Assembly: GCA_002083395.1 (NCBI GenBank)
Contig: LWDH01000044.1
Coordinates: 50,572-114,571 of the forward strand
Reading direction: 5' to 3'
DNA length: 64,000 nucleotides
From: Proteobacteria bacterium SG_bin4
GTDB taxonomy: Bacteria; Pseudomonadota; Gammaproteobacteria; Burkholderiales; Nitrosomonadaceae
The notes below the pieces were generated by a model. It did not search any database, was not told the DNA's origin, and was given only the letters and a program-made list of their open reading frames with translations. This document shows positions 43,923-53,628 of this stretch, piece after piece; positions within the stretch are counted from its first letter, which is position 1, and each line of letters opens with the position of its first letter. The position numbers and the translations under genes were made by a program.

Positions 43923-45557
43923 GTGGCAAGTAATCAGCTCAAACTTTTCTTTTGGCTACCCCTTTTTTTCTGTTACATCTTTCTTCTTCTCCCGTCACAG
44001 GCTGCCACCGCTACACTAATCGACGCCAAAACCATCGAACGGCAGCTTTCGAACCCCGGTGCGCTGGGATTGAACAAAACCGAAATCGCCGGTTTACAAA
44101 AATTCTATGCGCAGCGAGGCTTTCAACCGGTCTGGTTGGCGGACAATCCCGGGCCATCGTTGCTCGAATCCGCGATGACGTTTATCGCCAGCGCCGATGA
44201 CGAGGGATTGGATAGCCGCGATTACGGTTTGCCGGAGTTGCAGCAATTGCGGCAGCAGGCGGATCCATCGGATGTTGCAGCGGTGGTATTGGAGCTGCGC
44301 GTCACGCAGGCGGTGCTGGCTTTGGCACGGGATGTGTCGCGCGGACGACTTAACGCTGTCGCAGCCGACCCGGATTGGCATATCACCCAACCGGACTTTG
44401 ATGCGGCGCAATTTTTGCAGACTGCGGTGCAATCCGGGCAGTTGCCGCAGGCGTTTGACGAATTGCCGCCAACCAAACTGCATTACCGGCTGTTGAAGCA
44501 AACCCTGGCGCGCTACCGCAAACTGGCGGAAGCACAAGTGGAATGGCTGAAAATTCCGGATGCGCCGTCGATCCATCCGGGCGACACGCATCCGCATATT
44601 CCGCTGATCCGCCAACGCATTGCGCAGGCATACGACGCCGACGGTATCGCCGGATTCCAGGTTAAGCCCTCGAAAAGCGAGCATTACGACGCGGAATTGG
44701 TCAGTGCGGTCAAAGCGTTTCAGGCGCAGCACAATTTGAATACCGACGGCGTCATCGGCAAAAACACCTTGCGTGCGCTGAACCGGCCGCTGGCGTGGAA
44801 AATCCGCCAGTTGCGCATCAACATGGAGCGCCTGCGCTGGTTGCCGAAAAAGCTGGGGGATCGCTACTTGCTGGTGAATACCGCCGGATTCATGCTGACC
44901 GCCGCAGAGCAGGATCAAGAAGTCTTGTCGATGCGCATCATCGTCGGGCGCGACTACCGCTCGACGCCGACTTTCAACAGCGCGATGTCGCACATGGTGC
45001 TGAATCCCTATTGGAATGTGCCGCACAGCATCGCCACCAAGGATTTGCTGCCGAAGCAGAAAAGCGATCCGGCTTTCTTTTCCAATGGCGGGTTCAAGAT
45101 TTTTCCCGGCAATAACCGCAATGCCGAGCCGATTGATCCGGATGCAATCGATTGGCACGATCTGAAAGGCGGATTCCCTTATTTTCTGCGCCAAGACCCC
45201 GGCAAGCACAATGCGCTGGGCAGGATCAAGTTCATGTTTCCGAATTCTTTCAGCATTTATTTGCACGATACGCCGTCGAAATCGCTGTTCCAGCGAGACA
45301 TCCGCACCTTCAGTTCGGGTTGCATCCGCCTGGAGAAGCCAATGGAACTGGCAGCTTTTGCGCTTAAAGAACAAAGCCTTCCGGAAAAATTCATGGCCGA
45401 TTTGGATAGTGAAAACACCAAAACGGTGCATTTACCCAAGCCATTACCCATCTTCTTAGTGTATATTACCGCCTGGGTTGATGAGCACGAAATGGTGCAT
45501 TTTTCACCCGATATTTACGACCGTGATTTACGCGCATTGCGTTATGCTCGCTGGTAA
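43923..45557 (+). CDS. ldtD: L,D-transpeptidase (YcbB/LdtD type)
   Basis: 544 residues. Signal/anchor NQLKLFFWLPLFFCYIFLLLP, an N-terminal scaffold domain, a peptidoglycan-binding domain (LVSAVKAFQAQHNLNTDGVIG), and the YkuD catalytic domain ending YLHDTPSKSLF...FSSGCIRLEKP with the catalytic cysteine. Makes 3-3 cross-links in peptidoglycan. GTG 43923 with AAGGA upstream is chosen; GTG 43851 gives an unlikely hydrophilic extension. Paired with the YcbK-like gene, as in E. coli ycbB-ycbK. Confidence 0.9.
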   Translation: MASNQLKLFFWLPLFFCYIFLLLPSQAATATLIDAKTIERQLSNPGALGLNKTEIAGLQKFYAQRGFQPVWLADNPGPSLLESAMTFIASADDEGLDSRDYGLPELQQLRQQADPSDVAAVVLELRVTQAVLALARDVSRGRLNAVAADPDWHITQPDFDAAQFLQTAVQSGQLPQAFDELPPTKLHYRLLKQTLARYRKLAEAQVEWLKIPDAPSIHPGDTHPHIPLIRQRIAQAYDADGIAGFQVKPSKSEHYDAELVSAVKAFQAQHNLNTDGVIGKNTLRALNRPLAWKIRQLRINMERLRWLPKKLGDRYLLVNTAGFMLTAAEQDQEVLSMRIIVGRDYRSTPTFNSAMSHMVLNPYWNVPHSIATKDLLPKQKSDPAFFSNGGFKIFPGNNRNAEPIDPDAIDWHDLKGGFPYFLRQDPGKHNALGRIKFMFPNSFSIYLHDTPSKSLFQRDIRTFSSGCIRLEKPMELAAFALKEQSLPEKFMADLDSENTKTVHLPKPLPIFLVYITAWVDEHEMVHFSPDIYDRDLRALRYARW

Positions 45558-45604
45558 ATTGATTTTTCGCACACATTCGCAGATTTTTCAGGAGAAAGAA
45601 TACG

Positions 45605-46198
45605 ATGATACGAAAACTATTAGAGCAAGCTTATTTATCAGAAACAGAACCTGTGCAAAGCCGCCGCCGGTTGATTCAAGCGGGATTGGGCGCCTGCGCC
45701 ATGCTGGCGCTGCCGATGACGGCCACCACCGCGCACGCCGCCATCAGAAAACCTTACGAGAAAAAACTGAGCTTTTTGAATTTACATACCGGCGAACGCA
45801 CCCGGGCGACTTTTTGGGCGAATGGCCGCTATGTTCCGGAAGGATTACGCGCGATCAATCATGTGTTGCGCGACCATCGCACCAATGAGCGTATGACGAT
45901 TGATCCTTACTTAGTCGATTTTCTGCACCAATTGCAATACCGCCTCAGAACCAACCAAGAATTTCACGTCATCTCCGCCTACCGCTCCCCCGCCACCAAC
46001 GCCAAACTCGCCGAACTCAGCGACGGTGTCGCCAAAAACAGTTTGCATACCCAAGGTAAAGCCATCGATATCCGCCTGCCGGGCCGCAAACTGGCCGATC
46101 TGCGCAGCGCCGCATTGTCATTGCAAATGGGCGGCGTCGGTTATTACCCTTCTTCCAATTTCATCCACTTGGATTCCGGACGCGTGCGCTTTTGGTAG
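45605..46198 (+). CDS. ycbK: YcbK/DUF882 murein endopeptidase (Tat-exported)
   Basis: 197 residues. SRRRLIQAGLGACAMLALPM is a twin-arginine signal. The DUF882/M15-like catalytic domain has FHVISAYRSPATNA, SLHTQGKAIDIRLPG (zinc-binding His/Asp) and GYYPSSNFIHLD. E. coli relatives (MepK) cleave 3-3 cross-links, opposite to the activity of the preceding gene. GGAGAAAG lies upstream of the ATG. Confidence 0.9.
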   Translation: MIRKLLEQAYLSETEPVQSRRRLIQAGLGACAMLALPMTATTAHAAIRKPYEKKLSFLNLHTGERTRATFWANGRYVPEGLRAINHVLRDHRTNERMTIDPYLVDFLHQLQYRLRTNQEFHVISAYRSPATNAKLAELSDGVAKNSLHTQGKAIDIRLPGRKLADLRSAALSLQMGGVGYYPSSNFIHLDSGRVRFW

Positions 46199-46282
46199 CG
46201 TAATGGCGTATCCGCTTGATTTGCCGTAGCAAATCGATCAATTTCAGCAACGAATGCGGATAAAACGCTCCGATAGCGCTCG

Positions 46283-47146
46283 TCAGTTGGTTTGTGGTGT
46301 CAGTTTCAGTTCGGCAAATATATCCGGGCTCCAGCGCACGCTGTCTCCCTGCTTGCGCCAAATCTGAGCGAAATACGCATCCAGTTCCGGGTTGGCGATC
46401 GTTTGTCCGGCGACGATATATCCGGTAGTTTTCACCGGATTGACCGTGCTGCCCGGCCCGATCGAACCTTCCAGCAGCACCTTCGGCCTGTCCTGCAACA
46501 GCCGGACGCTGCTCGCATATTCGCTCAGCGGCATCTCGCCGCTGGCCAGCCGGGCCAGTAACCCCGGTAATTTGCTGACATCCTCGGCAGAGATGCGAGG
46601 TAACTGCACTTGTGTATATAAATCGGCCATGCGCTGATCAAAACGGTCGCGTAAGCGCCGGGCCGGTACGCCGGCATAAATACCCAGCGGCTCGCACTGG
46701 CCGGTTACCACCGCACCGGCGCCGACGATTGACCCGGAACCGATCTGCGCGCCGCCGACTACTATCGCACCGGTCGATATCACCACATTGTCACCGATGT
46801 GAACCGGCTTGACCGGCGCGACCGTGCACAGCGACCAATCCTGTTCCGTCATGAAATGCTTGAAAACATTCGCCGGACCGCCGAAAGTGTAATTGAACAA
46901 GGATTCATTGCGATGCTCACCGCCGATCACGATAGTTGCATCGTGCGCAATTTCGCAAAAAGCACCGGCGGAAAACACCCGCTCATCGGCGGGATTGGCA
47001 ATCAAACGGATGCGCGGCAGCAGCCCGAGCGAGAAACGGCCAATTTCCAGCCGCACTTTCGGCGCCACTGTGATCACCAAATCATAAGGCGCCAGCAATG
47101 ACCAGTTTAATTCCGACATTGCCGGGATATTGACGTTGTAGAGCAT
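46283..47146 (-). CDS. Left-handed beta-helix acyltransferase-like protein
   Basis: 287 residues. Hexapeptide repeats around residues 115-165 (PVHIGDNVVISTGAIVVGGAQIGSGSIVGAGAVVTG) end with the IYAGVPARRL signature of galactoside/maltose-type O-acetyltransferases. An unusual N-terminal extension and a C-terminal extension of about 110 residues without recognised motif. Acceptor unknown. Confidence 0.78.
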   Translation of the reverse strand: MLYNVNIPAMSELNWSLLAPYDLVITVAPKVRLEIGRFSLGLLPRIRLIANPADERVFSAGAFCEIAHDATIVIGGEHRNESLFNYTFGGPANVFKHFMTEQDWSLCTVAPVKPVHIGDNVVISTGAIVVGGAQIGSGSIVGAGAVVTGQCEPLGIYAGVPARRLRDRFDQRMADLYTQVQLPRISAEDVSKLPGLLARLASGEMPLSEYASSVRLLQDRPKVLLEGSIGPGSTVNPVKTTGYIVAGQTIANPELDAYFAQIWRKQGDSVRWSPDIFAELKLTPQTN

Positions 47147-47219
47147 GTTTTAAATGCTAGCAGCCTGGCGAATGACTGTCACGCTTTTGCTCGGCGTTTG
47201 AACGGAACACCCGCAGCAC

Positions 47220-50021
47220 CTAGGCGCCGGGGTGCCGATTGCCCCACTTGTTAAGCGTCGCCACCAAGAGATTCATATTGACGGGCTTGGAAAGAAAATC
47301 GTCCATGCCTGCCGCAAAGCAGCGCTGACGGTTATCCTCAAAGACATTTGCAGTCAAGGCAATAATGGGCAGATGCGTGTTTCCGGTCTCCCGTTCCCAT
47401 TGGCGGATTTTTTCTGCCGCTTGATAACCACTCATCACCGGCATTTCGCAATCCATCAGCAGCAGCGCCGGTTGCATTCCCTGCATCACCGCATTCACCG
47501 CTTCTTCGCCATTCTCAACCACCTTGCAGCGGAATCCTTGTTTCTCCAATAACGCAACAATGACCGTGCGGCTGATTGCATTATCTTCAGCCACCAGAAT
47601 TAGCCCGGCTTCCGGAGAAGCTTTTCGAACCGCTATCTCACCGGTAACGGCATCGCCGGTAGCCAGATTGCCCGCATTACTGGCGCTGGCCGGGTTAGCG
47701 CGGATCTGGAACCAAATTCTCGTGCCCTTGCCTTCCTGGCTTTCGATACCGGTGCTTCCTCCCAGCAATTTGGCCAAATTGTGCACGATCGACAAACCCA
47801 GACCGGTGCCGCCGTATTGACGGGTTGTCGAAGCATCCACCTGGGAAAAAGGCTTGAACAATCTATCTTGCTTGTCGGTAGGAATACCAATGCCGCTATC
47901 GGTCACGGTAAACTCCAGCAAAGATTCCTCAGCCGGGCTTTCGAGTTCGCGCGCTTCGATCCGAACGAAACCTCTCGGCGTAAACTTGATGGCGTTGTTA
48001 ACCAGATTAGCCAGCATTTGGCTGATTCTGACCGGATCCGAACAGTATCGCATTCGAGGCTTTCCGTACCATGACACATCGATCGCCAGCCCTTTCTCAT
48101 TCGCATTCTCGGCAAATAGAGCCGCGGTTTCCAGCATCAGTTGCTCGGGATCAAAAACTTGGTTTTCGAGTTTGATCTGCCCCGCTTCAATTTTGGACAA
48201 GTCAAGGATATCGTTGAGTACGACCAACAAGTTGTTTCCGGACGTTACGATCACCCGGGCATAATCCATTCGTTCGCTATCTTTGATGTCCGGCAATTGG
48301 AGCAGGTAGGCCATCCCCAGAATGCCATTCAACGGCGTTCGAATTTCATGCGACATGGTCGCCAGAAACTGGCTCTTGGCCTGATTTGCTGATTCCGCCG
48401 CAACCTTAGCCAGCCGCAACGCTTCGCTGTTCGTGCGCAATTGCGCCGTTTGCTCATCCACGGTTTCCTGAATCAGCATGGTTCGGCCCGTCGTAACTAA
48501 CATCAACATCTGCAGCATGCTGGCCACGAGCAGCCCGGCAAAGCACAATGCCCATGCCTGCCATGGCCGGTGCGCGCTCAGCCATTTTGCATCCGGAAAA
48601 ATAATTAATTCCCAACTCCGGTCGGCCATCGTCAACGTTGTCCGCCAATCGAGATCGGCATTTGTTGCGATTCCTGGCGCTGAACTGAACAACAATTGAT
48701 TGCCGTGTTGGCCAGCAGAATCCCTCAGTTGAAAAACAATGTCCGATGTTGCAAGGTTCCCAACAGCAGAATTGACCATATCGGGAATTTTCAATGCGCC
48801 TGCCACAAAACCAATAAACTCGAGATCTTCCGCGCCATCCTGATCAAAATTCTGGCGGTACACGGGATGCAGTACCAATATGCCTGTTTTATTATGCTGA
48901 TCCTGCACCAGATTGATCAAGCCGGTCGCCGCTGGGCGATCGGCATGCCGGGCGCGGTCAATGGCTTCCGCCCGGATTGGATTGGAATAAATATCGTAAC
49001 CGATCGCTCTTTGATTGCTGCTAAGCGGCGTGATATAGGTCACAACCATATACTCCGGCCGCTTGCCAGCGATGGTTAGCTCACCCTGCGCATCCATTTC
49101 GGTTATCCGGAACGGTTTCCCAGGAATATTTCCGGACTGGGCTTGCTCGAAGCGCGCCCGATCTTGGTCGCGCACGAGATAATTGTAACTTAACCCTGCA
49201 ATACCTTGAGATTCCTGCAATATTTCTTGCGTAAAATAATCGAATTGCTGGTAACTCATATCGGGATTCAGCTCGGCCAAACGCCGCAATGCCGATAACA
49301 TTTCGTTGTAAGCGTTGAAACGCTCCTGTAGCTGAAAAGCAATGTTCTGCCCGATACTCTGAACTTCGGCGTGTTGTTGCCTATTTTCGAGTTTCGAAGT
49401 GTTAACAAACCCGGCAACGATCAATATCAACAGAATCAGCGTAATGGGCGCAATAACGGCTTTTCGCGTTTCCCAATAGAATTGATTGCCGAAAAATGCC
49501 AACGACAACGGTGCGAAGACGAGCACGCCGAAGGTATCGCCAGCCCACCAGTTCCACCATGACCAGGCGATATCGGTAGCACTGACAGCGCCAGAAAAAA
49601 ACAACGCCAGATGCGCAACACTGGCTGAGATCATGCATGCCAACGGACCGCCCAGCAGAAAAAAAATGAAGATCTCTTGTTCCTGCATCAAAATTTGCCA
49701 GCGATCTTTGACAAATCTGCGAATCAGCCAAGCCCCTATCGCGGCTTGCAACAACGCACCCACGCCTAAAAATGCGGCAATCAGAATACTGTCTGCCGTG
49801 AGATCGTTCTGACTCCAAGCAACCCAACTATTGAGTCCCAGCGAGCCAATCCAGATACCCGGCAGCAGGCGGTATCCCGACACCAAAGTCAGTGCAAGCG
49901 CCAAACCTGCGGCAGGAAACGCCGGACTCGCATAACCCGACGGGATCGCGAGCAACAATCCCAGGAAGCCCAGCAGGGCATAACCGGTAGCCGTATAAGC
50001 ATTGTGCCGGATGATCTTCAA
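47220..50021 (-). CDS. Hybrid sensor histidine kinase with MASE1 and CHASE domains
   Basis: 933 residues. MASE1-type membrane domain (1 to about 205), periplasmic CHASE domain (about 225-480, AGLSYNYLVRD, GYDIYSNPIRAEAIDRA), a transmembrane helix, HisKA with ATMSHEIRTPLNG (phospho-His about 565), HATPase_c (NLVNNAIKFTPRG, DSGIGIP, GGTGLGLSIV), and receiver domain with phospho-Asp in LLLMDCEMP. Autonomous phosphorelay; no output regulator is adjacent, so signal and target are unknown. Confidence 0.93.
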   Translation of the reverse strand: MKIIRHNAYTATGYALLGFLGLLLAIPSGYASPAFPAAGLALALTLVSGYRLLPGIWIGSLGLNSWVAWSQNDLTADSILIAAFLGVGALLQAAIGAWLIRRFVKDRWQILMQEQEIFIFFLLGGPLACMISASVAHLALFFSGAVSATDIAWSWWNWWAGDTFGVLVFAPLSLAFFGNQFYWETRKAVIAPITLILLILIVAGFVNTSKLENRQQHAEVQSIGQNIAFQLQERFNAYNEMLSALRRLAELNPDMSYQQFDYFTQEILQESQGIAGLSYNYLVRDQDRARFEQAQSGNIPGKPFRITEMDAQGELTIAGKRPEYMVVTYITPLSSNQRAIGYDIYSNPIRAEAIDRARHADRPAATGLINLVQDQHNKTGILVLHPVYRQNFDQDGAEDLEFIGFVAGALKIPDMVNSAVGNLATSDIVFQLRDSAGQHGNQLLFSSAPGIATNADLDWRTTLTMADRSWELIIFPDAKWLSAHRPWQAWALCFAGLLVASMLQMLMLVTTGRTMLIQETVDEQTAQLRTNSEALRLAKVAAESANQAKSQFLATMSHEIRTPLNGILGMAYLLQLPDIKDSERMDYARVIVTSGNNLLVVLNDILDLSKIEAGQIKLENQVFDPEQLMLETAALFAENANEKGLAIDVSWYGKPRMRYCSDPVRISQMLANLVNNAIKFTPRGFVRIEARELESPAEESLLEFTVTDSGIGIPTDKQDRLFKPFSQVDASTTRQYGGTGLGLSIVHNLAKLLGGSTGIESQEGKGTRIWFQIRANPASASNAGNLATGDAVTGEIAVRKASPEAGLILVAEDNAISRTVIVALLEKQGFRCKVVENGEEAVNAVMQGMQPALLLMDCEMPVMSGYQAAEKIRQWERETGNTHLPIIALTANVFEDNRQRCFAAGMDDFLSKPVNMNLLVATLNKWGNRHPGA

Positions 50022-50359
50022 AGATGCTCCAGTTGATGTTTGGATCTAATCCAACATGCAAATAACACTTTGTTATAAAATAGAATTAAACGATCGATAG
50101 CGGGCTAAGCCTGGCGAACGATGCGATTATATTCGGAAATACAATCTTGAAGTAAACGGTTATGGATTTTTCTGATACCGGAAACAATGGTAGATCCAGC
50201 GGGTGTGCTTTAATACAACAAGCAGGCGGTTAATTGGGGTTTATTTCTCGGATCGCCCGGAGAATCCGGGTTGATATTAATTTCATGAATTTGAGACCGA
50301 TCTGAATCTATCGCTCATGGCACAAATGGCTAATTGCGTCATGAGCGATGCCACTACAC
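50022..50359. other. Intergenic with hairpins
   Basis: Two hairpins: CCCGGA-GAA-TCCGGG (50256-50270), and a perfect 10-bp repeat ATCGCTCATG / CATGAGCGAT (50310-50349) 10 bp beyond the bfr stop. The second may end or stabilise the bfr transcript; neither has a T-run. The histidine-kinase promoter should lie near 50030-50100. Confidence 0.45.
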
Positions 50360-50827
50360 TCACATCTGCGATTGCAGATAATTCTGTAGCCCTACTCTGT
50401 TGATCAATCCCAACTGCTGTTCCAGCCAATGGGCGTGATCTTCCTCGGTTTCGGCCAACATGCCTTCGAGAATCTCCCGCGATTGATAGTCGCGTTCCTG
50501 TTCGCAAATTGCAATGGCGCTACGTAGCTCGTTAATCACTGAGCGTTCCAGCGCCAGGTCGTTTTGCAGCATCTCCGGCACGTCCCGGCCAATCCGCAAT
50601 GGACTGCGGTTGCCGATCACCGGCACGCCTTCGAGCAACAAAATCCGCTTGATCAACTGATCCGCGTGTTGCTTTTCATCGTCCATTTCGTGATTGATGC
50701 GTTCGTACAGTTTGTTGAACCCCCAGTCTTCGTACATCCGCGAGTGGGCGAAATATTGATCCATCGCAGTCAACTCCTCCGCCAGCAGCTTGTTCAGCAA
50801 ATCGATAATTTTTGAATTGCCTTTCAT
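50360..50827 (-). CDS. bfr: Bacterioferritin
   Basis: 155 residues. LLAEELTAMDQYFAHSRMYEDWG, INHEMDDEKQHADQLIKRI (ferroxidase ligands and haem-ligand Met), and EETEEDHAHWLEQQL-like AETEEDHAHWLEQQLG give the full dinuclear site. Stores iron and oxidises Fe(II). A promoter and a Fur-like site lie upstream. Confidence 0.95.
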   Translation of the reverse strand: MKGNSKIIDLLNKLLAEELTAMDQYFAHSRMYEDWGFNKLYERINHEMDDEKQHADQLIKRILLLEGVPVIGNRSPLRIGRDVPEMLQNDLALERSVINELRSAIAICEQERDYQSREILEGMLAETEEDHAHWLEQQLGLINRVGLQNYLQSQM

Positions 50828-50920
50828 AGTCGTAACCCTCTCATTCTATTGAATAACTGCCAACGCCTGCGGATTGTTCAAATGGGCAAGCGTCAGCGAC
50901 GTTTCATGCAAACACTCGGC

Positions 50921-50949
50921 ATTATATGAATCATGCAACACAATTACAA
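50921..50949 (-). promoter_or_regulatory. Candidate bfr promoter
   Basis: On the minus strand TTGTAA (50949-50944), 17-bp spacer, TATAAT (50926-50921), about 95 bp before the start codon. A degenerate Fur-like run (ACGATAATAATTCTTGATA, about 50970-50988) lies 20 bp upstream of the -35, where an activator would sit; this last point is speculative. Confidence 0.5.
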
Positions 50950-51080
50950 TAGCAAATTGTTGATTATAAACGATAATAATTCTTGATACTGTTTCGATTG
51001 CGATTTCGCCACCGTATCTTAGGGAGCGAGCACCGCGCAACGCAATGATTCGCTCGCATCGTCAATTACACAGCGTTTTC

Positions 51081-51231
51081 CTAGGGAAGCGCTGATTAAT
51101 TCAACGAACGTGATGAAGGGCGAGGCGCACGGAACGCAACAACCGAGACATATCAATCTGATAGGCAAGGGAGTGAGTACCGCGCAACGAAGCAATTCGC
51201 TCGTGCAGTCAATTAATCAGCGCTTCCCTAG
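51081..51231. repeat. MITE-like palindromic element, family 2 copy 2
   Basis: 151 bp with a perfect 21-bp terminal inverted repeat (CTAGGGAAGCGCTGATTAAT and one more base; complement at 51211-51231). Its right end supplies the last codons and stop of the kbl-like gene (…REALIN). Confidence 0.85.
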
Positions 51232-52444
51232 AACAGCCAAGCACTTCCAGCAAATAATCCAGATCTTTCGCGGTATGCTCGGCGGAGACTTGCAAGCGGA
51301 TTTCCTGGTCGCCTTGCGGCACGACCGGATAATTCAAACCGGTGGCAAGGATGTTGTGTTCGAACAAATGCGCAACCAGCGCAGCGGTTTTGGCGGTGTC
51401 GCGAATGAAGATAGGCACGATCGGGTGTTCGCCGTCGAGTGTTTCAAAGCCGAGCTGCTGCAAGCCGGTCCGGAGTTTGCGGCTGAAATGGCGTAACCGT
51501 TCGAGCAAACGCAAACCTTCCTCACTTTTCAGTATATCCAGCGCTGCCAGTGCAGCAGCCGCTTCGGCGGGCGTGATCGGATTCGAGTAAATATACAGCG
51601 GCGCGGTTTCGCGTAAATAGGCAATGGTGGTCGCGCTGGCCACGACATAACCGCCGTTGACGCCGAATGCTTTGCCGAGCGTAGCGATCAACACATCCGC
51701 CTGAACATCGGTGACTTCTTCAGTGCCGCGCCCGGTTTTACCGAATGCGCCGATGCCGTGCGAGTCGTCGACGATGGTGACGATCCCTTCCGGATAATCG
51801 CCCTGATGCTGTTCGCAACATACAGCTAGCTCGGCCAGCGGCGCATGATCGCCGCGCATGCTGAAAATCCCGTCGGTGACGACACACACGCGCTGATAGC
51901 GGTCGCGGTTAGTACTTAGAATGGTTTCCAGTTCGCTGATGGTACTGTGTTTATAAATCGCCTTACCGGCGGAGTGCGCCAGCCGGATCGCATTGATAAT
52001 GCAGTTGTGATTGAGCGCATCGCTGACCACCAAGGTTTGCTCGGAAATCAATTGCGGCAATACCCCGACCATCGTGGCATACGCGGCGCTGAACAACATC
52101 GCGGCTTCGCGCCCATGAAACGCCGCCAGCCGCCGCTCCAATTCCACATGCGGCGCGTAGGTTCCGCTGATGAAACGCACCGCGCCGGGCCCGGCGCCAA
52201 ATTCCTCGGTTGCCCGCGTTTCCGCTTCGATTACCGCCGGATGCCGCGCCAATCCCAAATAAGAATTCGAGTTCATGCGCAAAAACGCGCGATCCTCATA
52301 ACCTTGCAGCCGGTAACGCGGCCCGAAGCCATCGGACGGCGGCAATACGCCGTTGACAATTTTCTCGTCGCCCTTGCGCACGCCTTGCTGCTGCAACTGA
52401 TTGAGTTTTGCCTGGAACAGCGGTTCGATTTTTGCAAGCGTCAT
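51209..52444 (-). CDS. kbl: 2-amino-3-ketobutyrate CoA ligase (alpha-oxoamine synthase)
   Basis: 411-residue PLP enzyme that splits 2-amino-3-ketobutyrate with CoA into glycine and acetyl-CoA. FLRMNSNSYLGLARHP, DALNHNCIINAIRL, VTIVDDSHGIGAFG and TLGKAFGVNGGYV (Schiff-base lysine) are family marks. The last residues REALIN and the stop are encoded by a palindromic element, so the native C-terminus was replaced. It is downstream of tdh; the pair converts threonine to glycine. Confidence 0.88.
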   Translation of the reverse strand: MTLAKIEPLFQAKLNQLQQQGVRKGDEKIVNGVLPPSDGFGPRYRLQGYEDRAFLRMNSNSYLGLARHPAVIEAETRATEEFGAGPGAVRFISGTYAPHVELERRLAAFHGREAAMLFSAAYATMVGVLPQLISEQTLVVSDALNHNCIINAIRLAHSAGKAIYKHSTISELETILSTNRDRYQRVCVVTDGIFSMRGDHAPLAELAVCCEQHQGDYPEGIVTIVDDSHGIGAFGKTGRGTEEVTDVQADVLIATLGKAFGVNGGYVVASATTIAYLRETAPLYIYSNPITPAEAAAALAALDILKSEEGLRLLERLRHFSRKLRTGLQQLGFETLDGEHPIVPIFIRDTAKTAALVAHLFEHNILATGLNYPVVPQGDQEIRLQVSAEHTAKDLDYLLEVLGCSREALIN

Positions 52445-52455
52445 GACCCCTCCGG

Positions 52456-53412
52456 TTATTCGTTATGCAGTTTAGCCGTGATATGCCGCAGCATATCGTC
52501 TACCATCGCCGCTAAATCGTAGCGCGGCTGCCAATTCCATTCGGCGCGAGCGGCGCTATCATCCATATGGCGCGGCCAGGAATCGGCAATTCCCTGGCGC
52601 AGCGGATCGACGATATAGCCGATGGTGAAATCCGGCAAATGCTGCTGAATCGCTGCCGCCAATTGCGCCGGCGTGAAACTCATCGCAGTGACGTTAAAAC
52701 CATTGCGGTGCGTCAAGCGGCTGGCATCGGCTTCCATCAATTGCACCGCCGCCGCGATCGCGTCCGGCATGTACATCATGTCAAGCTGCGTATCCGCACG
52801 CAGAAAGCAGTCGTAATGCCCTTTCCTCACCGCCGCATAAAAAATATCGACAGCATAATCGGTGGTGCCGCCGCCCGGCAGCACCTGGTTCGAAATCAAG
52901 CCGGGATAGCGCACGCCGCGTGCATCGACGCCATAGCGATGGCAGTAGTAATCGCACAGCAATTCACCGGTAACTTTGGTGATGCCATAGATGGTCGACG
53001 GATGCTGCACAGTGTCTTGCGGCGTATTGAACGGCGGCGTGCCGGGACCGAATGCAGCGATCGAGCTTGGAAAAAATACCTGGCAACCGTGCTGCCGCGC
53101 GCATTCCAGCACATTCAGCAAACCGTTCATGTTGATATCCCAGGCACGTAGCGGCTGTTCCTCCGCCACGGCGGAAAGCAGCGCGGCCAAATGATAAATC
53201 ACTGTAATGCCCTGCCCGGCCACCACCGCTTCGAGCGCGGCTGCGTCGCGCACATCGAGACTGCAATAAGACCCGGCTTGCGCCAGAGCGCCGGACGGCT
53301 CACGCCGATGCCCCGCCGCGATCACGTTATCCGCCCCGTAACGCTCCCGCAGCGCCAGCGTTAATTCCGCGCCGATCTGACCGGTCGCGCCGGTCACCAG
53401 AATTTTAATCAT
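52456..53412 (-). CDS. tdh: L-threonine 3-dehydrogenase, SDR (epimerase-like) type
   Basis: 318 residues. ILVTGATGQIGAELT (NAD loop), YHLAALLSAVAEEQP, FFPSSIAAFGP (Ser/Thr site), YGITKVTGEL (catalytic Tyr and Lys), GVRYPGLIS and DMMYMPDAI are typical of NAD-dependent epimerase-like threonine dehydrogenases. GGGAGGT 4-5 nt before ATG 53412 decides the start over 53436. Product feeds Kbl. Confidence 0.9.
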   Translation of the reverse strand: MIKILVTGATGQIGAELTLALRERYGADNVIAAGHRREPSGALAQAGSYCSLDVRDAAALEAVVAGQGITVIYHLAALLSAVAEEQPLRAWDINMNGLLNVLECARQHGCQVFFPSSIAAFGPGTPPFNTPQDTVQHPSTIYGITKVTGELLCDYYCHRYGVDARGVRYPGLISNQVLPGGGTTDYAVDIFYAAVRKGHYDCFLRADTQLDMMYMPDAIAAAVQLMEADASRLTHRNGFNVTAMSFTPAQLAAAIQQHLPDFTIGYIVDPLRQGIADSWPRHMDDSAARAEWNWQPRYDLAAMVDDMLRHITAKLHNE

Positions 53413-53628
53413 CGTCACCTCCCCAACCGGCATCATACCGGCTTATGCCATGAACTGCGCGGCAAACTACGGAGGCAGCAAGGTTGAGAAGTTCAAGCCA
53501 CAGGCTTGCGTTATTAGGGGGCAGCGAATGCTGGATCTGGATCTGTATTTGACAGCAACAACCACCGGCTTTCGCCGATGATTGTTGAATCTGATTGAAT
53601 GGAATCGCGTCCCGATCCCAGTAGGAAA

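Noticed and set aside
44094..45431. Minus-strand open frame of 445 codons
   Set aside because: Antisense shadow of the L,D-transpeptidase gene, which has a signal peptide and the full YkuD motif.
50310..50349. Fur or other regulator operator
   Set aside because: The 10-bp perfect inverted repeat lies downstream of bfr, not upstream, so a transcript-end hairpin is more likely.
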